64,000 nucleotides of DNA from Paracoccus maritimus (lineage in GTDB: Bacteria > Pseudomonadota > Alphaproteobacteria > Rhodobacterales > Rhodobacteraceae): NCBI RefSeq assembly GCF_025195095.1, contig NZ_JANAVZ010000004.1, forward strand, positions 124,001 to 188,000, given 5' to 3'. This document shows, piece after piece, positions 38,413-47,594 of this stretch. Every line of letters starts with the position of its first letter. Positions within the stretch are counted from its first letter, which is position 1. Both the position numbers and the translations under genes were made by a program. Under the pieces are notes generated by a model that saw nothing but the letters and a program-made list of their open reading frames with translations, searched no databases and was not told the DNA's origin.

Positions 38413-39655
38413 CCAGATCGGCCCCGCCGGCCTCGCGGAACCAGCGGATCACCTGCCGCCGCTCGTCGGGTTCCATGAAGCTGACATTCGCGGGCGGCAT
38501 GGCATCGGTCAGCCCGGCCTGAACATAGATTTCACGCGCGGCGCGGGCGATGTCGGCGGGGGTCTCTAGAAAGACCCCCTTAGGCGCGTGATAGATGCCT
38601 TCGTATACCGGTTCGCGCGCATGGCACATCGAACAGCGGCCCATGACGATGTCACTGACCTGATCAAATCCCTCTGCCTCGGCAAAGCGCTGTTCGATCG
38701 GCGACAGGGCACGCGCCTCGGATTCTTCGTAGCTGTCCTGATTGAGACCGATCGAGCTGAGCCACATCACCATGATGAACAGCACCGCCGTCACCGCCCA
38801 GGTCCACCACAGGTCGCCCTTGCGGGCATGCATGGTGTTGAAGAAGTGCCGGATCGTCACGCCCATCAGGAAGATCAGCGCCGCGATCAGCCAATTGTAC
38901 TGGCTGGCGAAGGCAAGCGGATAGTGGTTCGACAGCATCAGGAACACGACCGGCAGGGTCAGGTAGTTGTTGTGCGTCGAACGCAGCTTGGCGATCTTGC
39001 CGTATTTCGGATCGGGCGCCCGCCCGGCCTTCAGGTCGGCAACGACGATCCGCTGGTTCGGCATGATGACCAGGAACACGTTGGCGGTCATGATCGTCGC
39101 GGTGAACGCACCCAGGTGCAGCAGCGCGGCGCGTCCGGTGAAGACCTGATCGTACCCCCAGCCCATCACGACCAGCGCGACGAACAAAAGCAGCATCAGC
39201 GTCGTCGGCGTCTCACCCAACTTGGACTTGCACAGCGTGTCATAGATCAGCCAACCGATCGCCAGCGACCCGCCCGAGATCGCAATCGCCTGCCAGGTCG
39301 CTAGGTCCATCTTGGCCGGGTCGATCAGATACAGGTTCGCGCCAGCCCAGTAGGTGACCATCAGCAGCGCCGCACCCGACAGCCAGGTCGCATAGCTTTC
39401 CCATTTGAACCAGGTCAGATGTTCGGGCATCCGTTCGGGCGCGACCAGGTATTTCTGGATGTGATAGAAGCCGCCGCCATGGACCTGCCATTCCTCGCCA
39501 TGCGCGCCCTTGGGCATGTTGGGGGCCTTGGTCAGACCAAGATCCAGCGCGACAAAGTAGAAGGAACTGCCGATCCACGCGATGGCCGTGATGACATGCA
39601 GCCAGCGGATCGCGAAGGCCAGCCATTCCCAGATGACGACATAATCGGGAATCAT
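38402..39655 (-). CDS. puuD: Urate hydroxylase PuuD (membrane urate oxidase with cytochrome c domain)
   Basis: Integral-membrane enzyme converting urate to 5-hydroxyisourate and passing electrons to the respiratory chain instead of making hydrogen peroxide. The 417-residue product has eight or so hydrophobic segments (WLHVITAIAWIGSSFYFVAL, HVDUF-like core with LRSTHNNYLTLPVVFLMLSNH) and a C-terminal cytochrome c domain with CSMCH at 341-345 and a candidate axial Met near 386 (DAMPPANVSF). It starts 3 bp after the uraH stop, so uraH-puuD is an operon, and it ends inside a terminator hairpin. Confidence 0.96.
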   Translation of the reverse strand: MIPDYVVIWEWLAFAIRWLHVITAIAWIGSSFYFVALDLGLTKAPNMPKGAHGEEWQVHGGGFYHIQKYLVAPERMPEHLTWFKWESYATWLSGAALLMVTYWAGANLYLIDPAKMDLATWQAIAISGGSLAIGWLIYDTLCKSKLGETPTTLMLLLFVALVVMGWGYDQVFTGRAALLHLGAFTATIMTANVFLVIMPNQRIVVADLKAGRAPDPKYGKIAKLRSTHNNYLTLPVVFLMLSNHYPLAFASQYNWLIAALIFLMGVTIRHFFNTMHARKGDLWWTWAVTAVLFIMVMWLSSIGLNQDSYEESEARALSPIEQRFAEAEGFDQVSDIVMGRCSMCHAREPVYEGIYHAPKGVFLETPADIARAAREIYVQAGLTDAMPPANVSFMEPDERRQVIRWFREAGGADLAGM

Positions 39656-39658
39656 CGC

Positions 39659-40012
39659 TCAGCTCCCCCGATAGGTCGAAAACCCGAACGGCGAAATCAG
39701 CAGCGGGACGTGATAGTGGTCCTGCTGCGACATGCCGAAGCGGATCGGGATGATATCAAGAAAACGCGGAGTTTCGGCCGGCACGCCGGTCTTGTCCATC
39801 CACGCGCCGGCATGGAATTCCAACTCGTATGTGCCGGTCCGAAACTGGTCTTCTGGCAGGATCTGCCGGTCGGTGCGGCCATCGGCATTGGTCATAAGCC
39901 GCGCCAGTTCGGTGCGGTTGTCACCATCGCGGCGGTACAGGACCACCTCCATGCCCTCGGCAGGTGTGCCGCGGGCGGTATCAAGAACATGGGTTGTCAG
40001 GTAACCCGGCAT
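39659..40012 (-). CDS. uraH: 5-Hydroxyisourate hydrolase
   Basis: Transthyretin-like enzyme that opens 5-hydroxyisourate to OHCU, the step after PuuD. The 117-residue product starts MPGYLTTHVLDTARGTPAEG, has the RTDRQ-type arginine region (DGRTDRQIL), the HYHVPLLISP histidines and the diagnostic C-terminal YRGS. It is the first gene of uraH-puuD. The 242 bp upstream, up to the 8-oxoguanine deaminase stop, hold a terminator and presumably this promoter. Confidence 0.97.
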   Translation of the reverse strand: MPGYLTTHVLDTARGTPAEGMEVVLYRRDGDNRTELARLMTNADGRTDRQILPEDQFRTGTYELEFHAGAWMDKTGVPAETPRFLDIIPIRFGMSQQDHYHVPLLISPFGFSTYRGS

Positions 40013-40157
40013 CTGCGCCTCCCCTGATTATCGCTGCCAGATTGATAACCGATCCGTGGCCACAGGCGAGATAGCCTGTAAGCAAGGCAGTCTTAAGATT
40101 TCGTGGAAAATCCCGCTTGGGAACGGATGGAAGTGCCGCCTGTGGTCGCGAAACAGC

Positions 40158-40188
40158 AAGACCCCCGCCAATGGCGAGGGCCTGTCTT
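40158..40188 (-). terminator. Stem-loop terminator after the 8-oxoguanine deaminase gene
   Basis: Two-part stem: AAGAC/GTCTT outside and CCCCGCC/GGCGAGGG (one mismatch) inside, around a short loop. On the reverse strand it is followed by CTGTTT. It would separate the bhc-permease-deaminase unit from uraH-puuD. Confidence 0.6.
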
Positions 40189-40254
40189 GTCATGATCCGT
40201 TGGCAATAATGATTGTCGGTCGGTGCGGTCGCGTAAAGGCGCCACGCCTGCATC

Positions 40255-41607
40255 TCAGCCTGCCAGCCGCGCAACCGCGCTTTTCGCGCGGCGTTGAAGA
40301 TCGCGGGTATCGGCGGTCAGAAGACGATGATCATCGACCACCGCCCTGCCTCGTACATAGACCGCACGCGGGCGAACCGGGGCACAGAAGACCAGCGCGG
40401 CGACAGGGTCCCACTGGCCGGCGGCCGCCAGTTCGCCGACATCCCACAGCACCAGATCGGCCTGCATTCCGGGCATCAAGGCACCGATATCGCGCCGCCC
40501 CAGCACCCGCGCCCCGCCGCGCGTCGCGATCTCCAGCGCCTCGCGCGCACCAAGTGCGCCGGGCCCGTCGCGCAGTCGCGCAACCAGCATCGCCTGCCGC
40601 GCCTCCAGCCCCAGATGGCTGCAATCATTGCTGGCCGATCCATCCACGCCCAGTCCGACCGGCACACCCGCATCGCGCATCGCGCGGACCGGGGCGATGC
40701 CGCTGGCCAGACGCGAATTGGAACAGGGGCAATGCGCTACACCGGTGCCGGTCCGCGCGAACAGATTGATCTCGTCACCCGACAGCTTGACGCAGTGGGC
40801 GTGCCAGACATCATCGCCCGTCCAGCCCAGGCTTTCGGCGTAATCGCCCGGCAGCATGCCGAAATTCTCCAGCGAATAACGGATATCCTCGTCATTCTCG
40901 GCCAGATGGGTGTGCAACCGCACGCCTTTCTCGCGCGCCAGAACGGCGGCGTCACGCATCAGTTCGCGGCTGACCGAGAAAGGCGAGCACGGGGCAAGCC
41001 CGACCTGCACCATCGCCCCCTCGGCTGCATCGTGATAGGCATCGACGACACGTTCGCTGTCCTTCAGGATCGCGGCCTCGTCCTCGACCAGTTGATCGGG
41101 GGGCAAGCCGCCCTTGCTTTCGCCGATCGACATCGCGCCGCGCGTGGCGGTGAAACGGATGCCGATATTCGTGGCCGCCTCGATGCTGTCATCCAGCCGC
41201 GACCCGTTAGGATACATGTAGAGATGGTCCGACGAGCAGGTGCAGCCTGACATCGCCAGCTCTGCCAGCCCGATTTCAGCGGACAGGCGGATGTCGTCGG
41301 GCGTCATCCGCGCCCAGATCGGGTAAAGCGTCTTCAGCCAGCCGAACAATGCCGCGTCCTGCGCCGCAGGCACCGCGCGGGTGAGCGTCTGGAACAGATG
41401 ATGATGCGTGTTGACCAGACCGGGCGTCACGACGCAGCCCTCGGCCTCGACCACCTGCGCATTGTCGCGCGGCAGGCCCTGGCCCGCCGCGACGATCTTT
41501 CCGTTCTGGATCAGCACATCGCCATTCGCGATCTCGCGGCGGTCGTCGTCCATGGTAACGACGACCTCGGCGCCCCTTATCAGCAGCCGATCAGATGTCG
41601 GCTGCAT
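40255..41607 (-). CDS. 8-Oxoguanine deaminase-like amidohydrolase
   Basis: Amidohydrolase of 450 residues related to bacterial 8-oxoguanine deaminases, which convert 8-oxoguanine to urate. Metal-site motifs are VTPGLVNTHHHLFQTLTR, HTHLAEND, WHAHCVKL and GLGVDGSASNDCSHLGLEA. Hydrolases of this group (including AtzB/TrzN-like enzymes) have related sequences, so the substrate is inferred from similarity and from the purine neighbourhood; feeding urate straight to PuuD would fit. The ATG at 41607 overlaps the upstream permease gene by 17 bp, so the two are cotranscribed. Confidence 0.85.
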   Translation of the reverse strand: MQPTSDRLLIRGAEVVVTMDDDRREIANGDVLIQNGKIVAAGQGLPRDNAQVVEAEGCVVTPGLVNTHHHLFQTLTRAVPAAQDAALFGWLKTLYPIWARMTPDDIRLSAEIGLAELAMSGCTCSSDHLYMYPNGSRLDDSIEAATNIGIRFTATRGAMSIGESKGGLPPDQLVEDEAAILKDSERVVDAYHDAAEGAMVQVGLAPCSPFSVSRELMRDAAVLAREKGVRLHTHLAENDEDIRYSLENFGMLPGDYAESLGWTGDDVWHAHCVKLSGDEINLFARTGTGVAHCPCSNSRLASGIAPVRAMRDAGVPVGLGVDGSASNDCSHLGLEARQAMLVARLRDGPGALGAREALEIATRGGARVLGRRDIGALMPGMQADLVLWDVGELAAAGQWDPVAALVFCAPVRPRAVYVRGRAVVDDHRLLTADTRDLQRRAKSAVARLAG

Positions 41608-43081
41608 GACCCGCCTCGCGCATTTCGGCCTCATCGACACTTGGTGCGCCATTGTAGAACCAGTTCAGCAGCACCGCGGTGATCGCAGCCAACAGAATGC
41701 CCGAATGGATCAGCGGATGGATCGCGTGCGGCATCCACTGGTTGAAATGCGGCGCGATCATCGGGATCATGCCCATTCCGATCGAGATGGCCACGATGAA
41801 CAGGTTGTGGCGGTTGCCCGCGAAATCCACGCGGCTGAGGATCCGCACCCCGGTCGCCGCAACCATGCCGAACATCACCAACCCGGCGCCGCCCAGAACG
41901 GTGGTCGGCAGGCTTTCGACCAGCGCCCCCATCTTCGGGATCAGTCCCAGCACGATCATGATCGCGCCCCCCGCAACGCAGACATAGCGCGAGCGGATGC
42001 CGGTCACCCCGACCAGCCCGACATTCTGGCTGAAGGACGTATAGGGAAAGGTGTTGAACAACCCACCGATTGCCGTCCCCAACCCGTCCGCCCGCAGACC
42101 GGCGGCCAGCGATTTCTGGGTGATGGGTTTCTTGCACATGTCGCCAAGCGCCAGGAACATGCCGGTGGATTCGATCATCGTGACCAGCATGACCAGAAGC
42201 ATGGTCAGGATCATGATCGGATCAAAGGTCGGCATCCCGAAATGCAGCGGCTTGATCAGCGCGAACCATTGCGCCGAGGCGACCTTGTCGAAATGCATCA
42301 TGCCCAACATTGCCGCCGCCACGCCGCCGACCGCGATACCGACCAGAACGGCGATATTGGCAAGGAAGCCCTTGGCATAGCGCGACACGACCAGAATCGT
42401 ACCCAGCACCAGCAACGCGATCAGGATATTGCGGCCCGACGCGTAAAGCGGGTTCGGTACCGTCGCGGCCAAGGCCACGCTGGCGGGCACGTCGCCTGCC
42501 GCACGCGCGCTTTCCAGCCATGCGGCGGCTTCCGGATCGACGACATTTGGCGCGGTGGGACCGACCTGAAGCCCGAAGATCCAGTTGATGCCGATCGGCA
42601 TCAGGCTGATCCCGATCGTCAGGATCAGCGTGCCTGTCACGACCGGCGGAAAGAACCGCAGCATCTTGCTGATGACCGGGGCGATCAGGATGCCGATGAT
42701 CCCCGCCGCAATGATCGATCCGAAAAGCGCCCGCGCGCCCTCGTGACCGGGCATCGAGGTGGCGATGGCGACCATCGGGCCTACGGATGCGAAGGTCACG
42801 CCCATCATCACCGGCAGCTTGATCCCGAAATACTGCGTCGCACCAAAGCTTTGGATGATCGACACGATTCCGCAGACGAACAGATCGGCCGAGATCAGAA
42901 ACGCGACCTCCTCGGGGGGCAGGTTCAGCGCCCGCCCGACGATCAGCGGAACCGCGATCGCGCCCGCATACATGACCAGCACATGCTGGAAACCAAGAGT
43001 GATGAGCTTGGGTGCCGGCAGCACCTCATCGACGGCGTGAACCCTCGCCTCTCTGCCGGCGTCATAGCTTGCATCAGACAT
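41591..43081 (-). CDS. NCS2 family purine (xanthine/urate) permease
   Basis: Nucleobase:cation symporter-2 with 12-14 hydrophobic segments, 496 residues. The NAT signature is present as QNVGLVGVTGIRSR, with QSFGATQYFGIKLPVMMGVTF in the early helices. Members of this branch carry xanthine and/or urate. The start has GGGAGGTC seven bases upstream. It begins only 35 bp after the bhcD stop and overlaps the 8-oxoguanine deaminase, so it may be on the same transcript as bhcABCD. Exact substrate not determined. Confidence 0.92.
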   Translation of the reverse strand: MSDASYDAGREARVHAVDEVLPAPKLITLGFQHVLVMYAGAIAVPLIVGRALNLPPEEVAFLISADLFVCGIVSIIQSFGATQYFGIKLPVMMGVTFASVGPMVAIATSMPGHEGARALFGSIIAAGIIGILIAPVISKMLRFFPPVVTGTLILTIGISLMPIGINWIFGLQVGPTAPNVVDPEAAAWLESARAAGDVPASVALAATVPNPLYASGRNILIALLVLGTILVVSRYAKGFLANIAVLVGIAVGGVAAAMLGMMHFDKVASAQWFALIKPLHFGMPTFDPIMILTMLLVMLVTMIESTGMFLALGDMCKKPITQKSLAAGLRADGLGTAIGGLFNTFPYTSFSQNVGLVGVTGIRSRYVCVAGGAIMIVLGLIPKMGALVESLPTTVLGGAGLVMFGMVAATGVRILSRVDFAGNRHNLFIVAISIGMGMIPMIAPHFNQWMPHAIHPLIHSGILLAAITAVLLNWFYNGAPSVDEAEMREAGHAADI

Positions 43082-43116
43082 AGCGGACCTCCCTTTCCAC
43101 GAATGTCGGATTGAAA

Positions 43117-44079
43117 TCAGATCTCGACTTCGATGGCCTTTCCCTGTTGTTTCGCCAGTTCGACAACAGCGCCCGCGACCGCAAGATCCTGCAGACCGAC
43201 GCCGGTGCCGTCAAAGATGGTGACTTCCGCATCGCCACGCCCCTCGTGATCGCCGGTGATAACCCGGCCTATCGCGGTGACATCGCTGTCGGAAATCTTT
43301 TTCTGCGCCGCGGCGTGCTGGAATTCACCAATGCTGACCGATTGGGCAACCTCGTCGGTGAACAGCCGCGCCCGCCCGACCAGCGCCGGGTCAAGCTCCT
43401 GCTTGCCCTTCGTGTCGGTGCCCATGGCCGCGATATGGGTCGAACCCTTTACATGCGCGTCCATCAGCAGCGGTTCGAACGCCGAGGTGATCGAGATGAT
43501 CACGTCGGCCTCGGCCCCCAGGCGAGGCAGTTCGACCGCCTCGAAGGGCAGGCCCAGATCAGCCGCCGTATCAGCCAGGCGGGACAGCATCTCGGGATGC
43601 GGATTCCAGCCGATCACCTTCTCGAAGCTGCCGGTGCGGGCGGCTGCCCGCATCTGGAACGCGGATTGGTGCCCGGCGCCGATCATGCCCAGCACCTTGG
43701 CACCCTTCGGCGCCAAATGCTTGATGGATACGGCACTGGCCGCCGCCGTGCGCAAGGCTGTCAGCAGGTTGCCCCCCACCGCTGCCGCGACACGTCCGGT
43801 GTCGGGATCAAACAGGAACACGGTGGACTGATGGTTGATCAGCCCGTGCTTCTGGTTGTTCGGCCAGTAACCCCCGGCTTTCAGACCCAGATTCGCGCCC
43901 TTGCGGTCGAAACCGCCCTTGAACCCGTACAGCGCGTCTTCATACCCGATGGCCTCGCGGACCACCGGGAAATTATAGGCATCGCCCGATGCCATGGCGG
44001 CAAAGACCGCCTCGACCGCGTCGAATGCCGCTTCGGGCGTCATCAGCCCGGCGATTTCCTTCTCAGGGACGAACCACAT
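43117..44079 (-). CDS. bhcD: Iminosuccinate reductase (beta-hydroxyaspartate cycle)
   Basis: Member of the ornithine cyclodeaminase/mu-crystallin family. In the beta-hydroxyaspartate cycle BhcD reduces iminosuccinate to L-aspartate with NAD(P)H, regenerating the amino donor for BhcA. The 320-residue product starts MWFVPEKEIAGLMTPEAAFD, has the Rossmann motif LGMIGAGHQSAFQ and GTDTKGKQEL near the active site. The ATG at 44079 overlaps the bhcC stop by one base (TGATG); an upstream reading to 44112 is not needed. The assignment relies on its position in bhcABCD, since the family alone is functionally broad. Confidence 0.94.
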   Translation of the reverse strand: MWFVPEKEIAGLMTPEAAFDAVEAVFAAMASGDAYNFPVVREAIGYEDALYGFKGGFDRKGANLGLKAGGYWPNNQKHGLINHQSTVFLFDPDTGRVAAAVGGNLLTALRTAAASAVSIKHLAPKGAKVLGMIGAGHQSAFQMRAAARTGSFEKVIGWNPHPEMLSRLADTAADLGLPFEAVELPRLGAEADVIISITSAFEPLLMDAHVKGSTHIAAMGTDTKGKQELDPALVGRARLFTDEVAQSVSIGEFQHAAAQKKISDSDVTAIGRVITGDHEGRGDAEVTIFDGTGVGLQDLAVAGAVVELAKQQGKAIEVEI

Positions 44080-45242
44080 CAGTAGGCCTTCCCGCGCGCG
44101 CTGACCGGCCACAGGGTTTCGACCTTGCCGTTGCGCACGCCGACATACCAGTCATGAACGTTGCAGGTCGGGTCACAATGGCCCGGCACCAGCCGCAGCT
44201 TGTCATTGACCTTCAACACGCCCTGCGGATCGTCCACGACTCCATGTTCGTCGCTGCACTTGATGTACTTCACGTCGTCGCGGCCATAGATGAAGGGCAG
44301 CCCGCTATCGACCGACTGGGCCTTGAGGCCGGCATCAACGATGGCCTTGTCGGCCTTCGCATGGCTCATCACCGAGGTCAGGATGAACAGCGCGTTTTCC
44401 CATTCGCCCTGGTCGATGCGGTTGCCGTCCTTGTCGAGGATGCGGCCATAGTCGGCATCCATGAAGGCATAGCTGCCGCACTGCAATTCGTTGTAAACGC
44501 CCGAATTGCTTTCAAAGTAGTAGCTGCCGGTGCCGCCGCCCGAGACCAGTTCCGGCTCCAGCCCGGCATCCTTCAGCGCGTCCACGGCTTCCTTGACCTG
44601 CGCGATGGCCGCGTCCAGCTTGGCCTTGCGGTCCTCGTAGCTGTCCATGTGCTGCATCGCACCCTGATAGGCCTGGATGCCGGTGAATTTCAGCCCCGGT
44701 GCCGCATCGACGGCACGCGCGATCTCGACGACCGCATCGGCTGTCTTGACCCCGCAGCGGCCTGCGCCGCAGTCGATTTCCACGAAGACCTCGATCTGGG
44801 TGCCGTGCTTTTCCGCCGCTGCCGACAGATCGGCGACATTGGCCACATCGTCCACGCAGACGATGATGCGCGAACCATGCTTGGGCAGCTGCGCGAGACG
44901 GTCGATCTTCTTCGGGTCACGAACCTGGTTGCTGACCAGCACATCTTTGATGCCGCCGCGCACGAAAACCTCGGCCTCGCTGACCTTCTGGCAGCAGACG
45001 CCGACCGCGCCGCCCAGGGATTCCTGCAGCTTCTGGACATCGACAGATTTGTGCATCTTGCCGTGGCTGCGGTGACGCATGCCGTGGGCCTTGGCGTATT
45101 CGCCCATCTTCCTGACGTTCCGCTCCAGCGCGTCGAGGTCCAGGATCAGGCAGGGCGTCTGGATGTCCTTTTCGTCCATGCCCGGCAGCGCGGGCACGTC
45201 GAAGCCGACCTCGAGACCTTCGAAATTGGTGGGTGCGTTCAT
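44079..45242 (-). CDS. bhcC: beta-Hydroxyaspartate aldolase
   Basis: PLP enzyme of the D-threonine aldolase (DSD1/alanine-racemase-fold) family that condenses glycine and glyoxylate to (2R,3S)-beta-hydroxyaspartate. The 387-residue product has the PLP lysine in RHRSHGKMHKS (K62 most likely), the phosphate loop VSGGGTGSYYF, and a C-terminal metal site GHCDPTCN (HxDxxC type). It is 12 bp after bhcB and overlaps bhcD by one base. Confidence 0.96.
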   Translation of the reverse strand: MNAPTNFEGLEVGFDVPALPGMDEKDIQTPCLILDLDALERNVRKMGEYAKAHGMRHRSHGKMHKSVDVQKLQESLGGAVGVCCQKVSEAEVFVRGGIKDVLVSNQVRDPKKIDRLAQLPKHGSRIIVCVDDVANVADLSAAAEKHGTQIEVFVEIDCGAGRCGVKTADAVVEIARAVDAAPGLKFTGIQAYQGAMQHMDSYEDRKAKLDAAIAQVKEAVDALKDAGLEPELVSGGGTGSYYFESNSGVYNELQCGSYAFMDADYGRILDKDGNRIDQGEWENALFILTSVMSHAKADKAIVDAGLKAQSVDSGLPFIYGRDDVKYIKCSDEHGVVDDPQGVLKVNDKLRLVPGHCDPTCNVHDWYVGVRNGKVETLWPVSARGKAY

Positions 45243-45254
45243 GGATAGCCCTCC

Positions 45255-46217
45255 TCAGATCCAGGGCAGCTTGTCGAGATCGACATTGCCGCCGGTGATG
45301 ATGATGCCGACACGTTTGCCGGCGAATGCGTCGCGGTTCTTCAGGATGGTGGCCAGCGGCACGGCGCTGCTGGGTTCCATCACCACGCGCAGATGTTTCC
45401 AGGTCAGTTTCATCGCGTCGATGATCTCCTGCTCCGAGGCAGTGTAGATCTCAGACACATGGTTGCTGACGAAATGCCAGGTCAGATCCTTCAGCGGCAC
45501 CAGCAGCCCGTCGGCGATGGTCTTGGGCGCGTCATCTGCGATGATGTGCCCGGCCTTGAAGCTGCGATAGGCGTCGTCCGCCTGTTCGGGTTCAGCCGCG
45601 ATCACTTGGGTTTCGGGGGCCAGCGTGGACAGCGTCAGGCAGGTGCCCGAGATCATCCCGCCGCCGCCGATCGGCGCCACGACCATGTCCAGACCGTCGG
45701 TCTGTTCCATGAATTCCTTCGCACAGGTGCCCTGCCCCGCAATCACGCGCGGGTCGTTGTAGGGATGAACGAAATCGCCGCCGGTCTCGGCCTGGACCTG
45801 CGCAAAGGTTGCCTCGCGCGAACTGGTCGAGGGATCGCATTCGGTGATCTTGCCGCCATAGCGGCGAACCGTGTCCTTCTTGGCCTGTGGCGCGGTGCGC
45901 GGCATCACGACGTTGCAGGGAATGCCCCGCCGCATCGCCGCATAGGACAGGCAGGACGCGTGGTTGCCCGAAGAATGCGTCGCCACACCCTTGGCGGCCT
46001 GGGCCTCATCCAGCCCGAACACCGCATTGCTGGCGCCGCGGACCTTGAAGGCCCCCGGCTCCTGAAAATTTTCGCATTTGAAGAACAGCTGCGCACCGGT
46101 CAGATCGTTGAGGTAATCCGACGTGCGAACCGGGGTCCGCCGGATATGCGGCTTGATCCGATCATGCGCGGCCAGCATGTCCTGGTAGGTGGGGATATAC
46201 ATCTCGGCGTCCTTCAT
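45255..46217 (-). CDS. bhcB: beta-Hydroxyaspartate dehydratase
   Basis: Fold type II PLP enzyme of the threonine dehydratase/serine racemase group. BhcB dehydrates beta-hydroxyaspartate to iminosuccinate. The 320-residue product has the PLP lysine K58 in EPGAFKVRGASN, the SSGNHASCLSYAA loop, and the phosphate-binding GGGGMISG. I chose the ATG at 46217, which gives TGATG with the bhcA stop; a GTG at 46220 adds one residue. Without its neighbours it would be called a threonine/serine dehydratase; the cluster makes the bhcB call strong. Confidence 0.94.
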   Translation of the reverse strand: MKDAEMYIPTYQDMLAAHDRIKPHIRRTPVRTSDYLNDLTGAQLFFKCENFQEPGAFKVRGASNAVFGLDEAQAAKGVATHSSGNHASCLSYAAMRRGIPCNVVMPRTAPQAKKDTVRRYGGKITECDPSTSSREATFAQVQAETGGDFVHPYNDPRVIAGQGTCAKEFMEQTDGLDMVVAPIGGGGMISGTCLTLSTLAPETQVIAAEPEQADDAYRSFKAGHIIADDAPKTIADGLLVPLKDLTWHFVSNHVSEIYTASEQEIIDAMKLTWKHLRVVMEPSSAVPLATILKNRDAFAGKRVGIIITGGNVDLDKLPWI

Positions 46218-47407
46218 CACGCGGCGGCCCGTTCCGCGCCCGCAACGCTTTGGCGGTAATGTTCCTGCGCGGCAGCAACGCCGCTGCCCAGAGTGATCGG
46301 CAGGCCCAGATCGGCCATGACCATTTCCGCCGTGGCGATCCCCGACAGCGCCATGACATCGGTCAGGCTGCCCAGATGTCCGATGCGGAACACCTTGCCT
46401 GCGACATCGCCCAAGCCGGTGCCGAACGCCACGCCATAGTTGTTCAGCGCGTGGCTGACGATCTTGTTGGCGTCAAAGCACTCGGGGACGCGGATCGCGC
46501 TGACGCTGTCGGAATAGAGGTCGGGCCGGACGGCGCACAGCGACAGCCCCCAGGCGCCGACCGCCTTGCGCACACCCTCGGCGATACGGTGATGACGGGC
46601 AAAGACGTTTTCCAGCCCCTCGTCCAGCAGCATGTCGCACGCGACGTTCAGCCCGTTCAGCAGGCCGACGGGCGGGGTATAGGGAAAGCCGTTGGCGGCA
46701 TAACCCTTGGCCATGTCGCGGATGTCGAAAAAGGTGCGCGGCAGCTTCGCCGTCTCGACCGCGGCCATCGCCTTGGGCGAAAAGCCGACGATGGCCAGCC
46801 CCGGCGGCAGCATGAAGCCCTTCTGCGATCCGGTGACGGCGATATCGACGCCCCACTCGTCCATGCGGAAATCGTAGCACGCGATCGAGCTGACGCCGTC
46901 CACGAACAGCAGCGCCGGATGACCGGCTGCGTTCAGCGCGCGGCGGACCGCGGCGATGTCGCTGCGAACGCCGGTCGCGGTCTCGTTATGCGTGGCCAGA
47001 ACGACCTTGATCTCGTGGTTCCTGTCGGCGGTCAGGATTTCCTCGAACTTGTCTGCCGGAACACCTTCGCCCCACTCCTGGGCGACGACCTGCACATCCA
47101 GACCGTGGCGCTGGCACATGTCGATCCAGCGATGGCTGAACATGCCGTTGCGCGTCGCCAGAACCTTGTCGCCGGCCGAAAGAGTATTGGTGATCGCAGT
47201 TTCCCAGCCACCGGTGCCGGTCGAAGGGAACACGAAAACCTGGCCGTCGGTGGTCTTCAGCACCTTTTTGACGCCTTCCAGCGCCGGATGAAGGATCTTT
47301 CCGAACACCGGGCTGCGGTGGTCGATCGTGGGCATGTCCACGGCCTTGCGCAGCACTTCGGGAATGTTGGTCGGGCCGGGAATGAAAACGGGGTTCTGGC
47401 TGGTCAT
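46217..47407 (-). CDS. bhcA: L-Aspartate:glyoxylate aminotransferase
   Basis: Class V PLP aminotransferase that makes glycine from glyoxylate with aspartate as amino donor, the entry step of the cycle. The 396-residue product starts MTSQNPVFIPGPTNIPEVLR, contains FPSTGTGGWETAITNTLS and the PLP lysine K196 in VTGSQKGFMLPPGL. Family relatives are serine-glyoxylate aminotransferases. The start at 47407 has AGGAGGAG six bases upstream. It is the first gene of bhcABCD and is divergent from bhcR. Confidence 0.95.
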   Translation of the reverse strand: MTSQNPVFIPGPTNIPEVLRKAVDMPTIDHRSPVFGKILHPALEGVKKVLKTTDGQVFVFPSTGTGGWETAITNTLSAGDKVLATRNGMFSHRWIDMCQRHGLDVQVVAQEWGEGVPADKFEEILTADRNHEIKVVLATHNETATGVRSDIAAVRRALNAAGHPALLFVDGVSSIACYDFRMDEWGVDIAVTGSQKGFMLPPGLAIVGFSPKAMAAVETAKLPRTFFDIRDMAKGYAANGFPYTPPVGLLNGLNVACDMLLDEGLENVFARHHRIAEGVRKAVGAWGLSLCAVRPDLYSDSVSAIRVPECFDANKIVSHALNNYGVAFGTGLGDVAGKVFRIGHLGSLTDVMALSGIATAEMVMADLGLPITLGSGVAAAQEHYRQSVAGAERAAA

Positions 47408-47470
47408 GGCGACTCCTCCTGCGGGTTATTGACGAATTTACGCCCTGCGGCGCAATGTCACAATTTTTCT

Positions 47471-47495
47471 GGAAAAGTTTTCCGATAAGCGGAAA
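47471..47495. promoter_or_regulatory. Candidate BhcR operator (overlapping palindromes)
   Basis: Two perfect inverted repeats overlap here: GGAAAA-g-TTTTCC (47471-47483) and TTTCCG-ataag-CGGAAA (47479-47495). A further GGAAAA half-site is at 47502-47507. They are 64 bp upstream of the bhcA start and 100 bp upstream of bhcR, and IclR-type regulators commonly bind such AT-centred palindromes. Confidence 0.6.
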
Positions 47496-47594
47496 GGCGC
47501 TGGAAAACTACGCGTAAACATGGACTTGTGTTTTTTCACTTGCGATCCACGATTTTCACTGGAATCAGGATGCATTCTTAACCGGAGGGATAAA

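Noticed and set aside
41408..43114. 568-codon forward frame across the NCS2 permease gene
   Set aside because: Charged low-complexity translation (many RDH, QD runs) complementary to membrane-protein codons; an artefact of GC bias.
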